A DNA stretch of 64,000 nt, taken from positions 7,385,257 through 7,449,256 of the forward strand of contig NC_060232.1 in the NCBI RefSeq assembly GCF_021155775.2, read 5' to 3'. The DNA is from Neodiprion pinetum (Eukaryota; Arthropoda; Insecta; Hymenoptera; Diprionidae). The notes beneath the pieces are model-generated. The model was not told the origin of the DNA, ran no database searches, and saw nothing but the letters and a program-made list of their open reading frames with translations. The position numbers and the translations under genes are program-made. The first letter of the stretch is position 1, and each line of letters opens with the position of its first letter. Below, piece after piece: positions 61,301 to 64,000 of this stretch.

Positions 61301-63010
61301 TTGACATTACCAGAAATCCAAGCTATAGTATAATTCGAGTTACATTTCGTCAAATTAACGCCAAATATAATTGACGATAAAATTGAATCGACGAACTGCC
61401 AGGGCAAATTGTATCGTCAAAGTCACATTAATCCGTAGGGATTGCACAATTGCCAAGGGGAAAACGAAATCCCGCAAGTAATCGCATTGGTACAGCTTCG
61501 CAGTCAGAAAAATTGTTTTCATTTTATGAAAAAAATTAAAATTGGGACAAAAGCTGCTTTCAAATACCCGCAGCTGTCCTTTCATATTTCCCGAAATGAA
61601 AACCTCCGTGGAATGATAATTCGAACGTGGGTGTAACACCCGCAATCGCCTCGTTCATGTGGGCCGATTTAACGATTTAACGGCTACACGCCGTCACCGA
61701 AGTTCATCGATAGATCGTATAAACTTCACGGATATCCGCAGAGTCGTTTCAGAGCTTAATGACTTTACAACTCGGGCTAATTCTCCGATAATTCTTCTAC
61801 CCTTCGTGATTATTTCTCTTTTCAGCTGCCTTTGGTGCCGGACGTGCAGAAGGAGGTCGGCTTCGATCCTCATTTTCTCGAGGAACGTGGACTGCGAGAG
61901 TCTCGTGAAACCGTACATTTCATCTCAGGTAATTTATGGTCCATGTACATCTCCGGGGCTCTAACTCCGAGTGTGATCGATCACTCTTCGGCGTAAGCAA
62001 TAGACTTTCGATCGCTGAAAACGCCCGACCTCGACCATGACTCAAGACAGGCTTCGAGTCTCGCTTCGAGTTGGCGAATTCTAATTGATTTGTGGCCCAT
62101 TCCTCACTCGCCGCCGAGTGAAATGCCCAATTCTCCGCATTTATCATCATTCGGTTAAATATCCGTCTAACTTTTGCACTCGCCGATGAACCGATTCAGC
62201 GCTCAGTCTCACCGAGTTTTGCCGATTTGCAAAGAAGGCTGAACAAACTTTTCCATTCTCACCACGAAAGTCGGATATTTGGCGGACAATCAATCGCTTC
62301 GAATTAACTTCTGGGAAATGGGTGGAATTTTTTTTTAACTCTTCAGCAATGCGGAATTCCCCCGTCGGAAAAAATGATCGTCTCATCGTTTGACTTTTTC
62401 GCAGATTGCATGCACGTCGCCTCGGAACCGGGTCACTACGTCTACAAATCACCATCGAACGACCAAACAGCCTGCGGCGTCTACTTTTTAACCGATCCGG
62501 ACCGTCTAGTCGAGCTCCATTTCACTTCCTTCGACGTACCTTGCGACCGAGGTGGTCTCGTCTCGGTGAGTATCTCACAACTTGAACGGTGTACGGTAAA
62601 TTGATTTCCTCCGGATGCAATTACATCTTCAGGAGCTGTAAGCGCGTTATCGCTGAATAGTTTCGCTCTGAGAGTTGCCCCTTATCGTGCCAACTTGCAG
62701 CGAGTTACGAGTTCCCGATCGTTATCAAACCTTCGTTGCCTCTCGCAAAAAGCTTCGTTGAGAGTCAAGAGTTGATTTTCTTTTTTCAATCATCAATCGC
62801 AGTTCGTCGACGGATGGGAACTGAACGGTGAAGTATTTCCGAGCGCAGCCGATCATCCGCTCTCGCTGGACGAGAGATTGTCGGAATTCTGCGAAAGACG
62901 GGTGAGAAAGGTATTTTTGAGCAGCCAAAATGCGGCCTTGATTCAGTACAAGATTCCGCAGAAAGGACGAGGATTCAGCGTGATGGTGCGTTTTCCAAAA
63001 AATCCCAATC
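58354..63010 (+). CDS. CRHBP: Corticotropin-releasing-hormone-binding protein (CRHBP), 5' part
   Basis: Four coding exons, 58354-58473, 61826-61928, 62405-62565 and 62803-63010, give the first 197 residues; the gene continues past the window. ATG 58354 starts a signal peptide (LRLILVTIFGVFVSLASASN). Family blocks in order: DCMHVASEPGHYVYKSP, CGVYFLTDPDRLVELHF, FDVPCDRGGLVS, FVDGWELNGEVFPS, DHPLSLDERLSEFCE, LSSQNAALIQYKIP and GRGFSVMVRFPKNP. They align with human CRHBP (FFISEPDELITIDYDFVNID, KVFDGWVLKGEKFPS, DHPLPTMERYTDFCES, RSSQNVAMIFFRVHEPGNGF). In vertebrates the secreted protein sequesters CRH and urocortin. In insects the presumed ligand is the CRF-like diuretic hormone DH44 (inference). 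The last donor, AATC|GTAAGT, leaves phase 1. Confidence 0.93.
58474..61825. other. CRHBP: CRHBP intron 1
   Basis: 3.35 kb without a recognisable exon, repeat family or RNA gene. Confidence 0.6.
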
Positions 63011-64000
63011 GTAAGTACGAATAAATATCAATCAGCATATACACAATACACCTTTTATCCGACTTTCAACGTCCCTGAATTAAAACGTTTCCCTTCTATT
63101 TTTCATCTCCGATCTCGAAACTTTGTGCGTTCGTTGTTTATACAGCGGTGCGATTCACCGTGAGAAAAAATAGTCCATGTTTACACTTTCAGAAATATAC
63201 TACCAAAAATTTGATCAAATACATGAATAACAAGGCTTATGAAGCCCGATGCTTTCGCGATTTCATCTCTTGGCACAGAGAACAAACAATTGGAAACGAA
63301 ATTTTTTACGCGTATATATCGTAGGTAGCATAGATTGCGATTGATTTACGGTAGAAAAATAACGGTAGAACAATCATTCTCGTGCAGCTTTAATATTTGA
63401 TCAAGTCACGCGTGTCTACCGAATTCGAATGTTATTCTTACGAGGAAGGTATCGCTTCGATTTGATTTCTTTTGTAATATGTTATAGCAGACTAAAAACT
63501 GAGCGACCCATATTTGTTTTCTATCTGCCATTAAACGCTTCAAGGGGTTAAAAACACCCTTCAAAGTAAGACGTGTCAAGGGGTGATTTGGCGGTTCAAA
63601 TTTTTTTAACTCAGAAAATAACTTTTTCACTTCTCGTTATCGGAAAGCTTTTCTAGTTGGACTGGTTAAAAAAATATCACGTTCTTGTGGGTGAAACTGC
63701 CAAATCGTCCCTTGACACGCCCCACTTTGGATGGTGCCTTGACCACCCTCAAAGTGATAAAAAAAAAAAAAAAATACGTAACAAAATGGGAGAGATCGAT
63801 CAGGGATACGTTCCTTGTTAGCATCGCGCAATTAACACCCCTGCACCTCGCGGCAATATAAACGTTAAGGCGGCAAGCGTTATATCCAAGATAGGTGTAT
63901 ACATTGTCGTTCGGACGCTATTCCGCCGGTCCCTCGTCGGTCAGAAACAATATTATCCAGACAAAAAGCTCCAGGCTCCGCCGTCACGTGTGTTCGAAAT
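63011..64000. other. CRHBP: Start of CRHBP intron 4
   Basis: No exon resembling the second half of CRHBP is seen before the window ends. An imperfect inverted repeat occupies 63559-63731. Confidence 0.5.
63559..63731. repeat. Imperfect inverted repeat (hairpin) in CRHBP intron
   Basis: An arm at 63559-63597 (containing CGTGTCAAGGGGTGATTTGG) recurs as an imperfect reverse complement at 63693-63731 (CCAAATCGTCCCTTGACACG). The spacer is about 95 bases, and its own ends (TTTTTTTAAC against GGTTAAAAAAA) also pair. Weaker pairing may extend outward. It resembles a degenerate MITE. Confidence 0.7.

Noticed and set aside
63144..63324. 60-codon open stretch after an AG at 63144, in the phase needed to continue CRHBP
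   Set aside because: The sequence lacks the PCN-type start and CUB-like pattern expected of the next CRHBP exon, and it runs into a stop.

Overview
The window is animal nuclear DNA, almost certainly from an insect. Genes are split by GT-AG introns with conserved reading phases. An Osiris-family (DUF1676) gene, a family known from insects, is present. Hymenoptera (sawfly or wasp grade) is my guess from the CpG-rich promoters and general gene content; it is inference only. No bacterial, phage, CRISPR, rRNA or convincing tRNA feature was seen.

Layout. 1-2.3 kb: no recognisable gene. 2.9-5.3 kb (minus): an ATMIN/ASCIZ-type zinc-finger protein with a C-terminal array of TQT motifs. 7.0-7.9 kb (minus): a p24-gamma cargo receptor (TMED3/TMED7 type). 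8.6-9.2 kb (plus, divergent from the p24 gene): a single-exon homolog of vertebrate C11orf65/MFI. 9.4-18.6 kb: gene-poor DNA with a ~390-bp palindromic inverted repeat. 18.7-42.8 kb (plus): one very large gene, APC (adenomatous polyposis coli), with alternative 5' exons. My exon join gives an uninterrupted 2848-residue frame. 44.8-46.9 kb (minus, tail to tail with APC): SKIC8/WDR61. 48.8-50.1 kb (plus): an Osiris gene. 50.6-50.9 kb (minus): an open coding-like exon I do not recognise. 51-58 kb: no assigned gene, many simple repeats. 58.35 kb to the window edge (plus): the 5' half of a corticotropin-releasing-hormone-binding protein gene (CRHBP), which runs off the right end.

The genes are functionally unrelated housekeeping and developmental loci: Wnt/cytoskeleton (APC), RNA surveillance and Paf1 (SKIC8), ER-Golgi transport (p24), dynein light chain regulation (ATMIN), cuticle or endomembrane (Osiris) and neurohormone binding (CRHBP). 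I found no dedicated novel multi-gene system. The points most worth checking are three candidate APC N-termini that all reach the same phase-0 exon, an upstream ORF ending in an ATGA overlap with the APC start, internal repeats in the APC C-terminal half where textbook 20-aa and SAMP repeats are not clearly seen, two hairpin-forming inverted repeats, and the unassigned minus-strand exon near 50.6 kb. Exon joins were made by eye from splice consensus, phase and recalled family sequence; no search was run.
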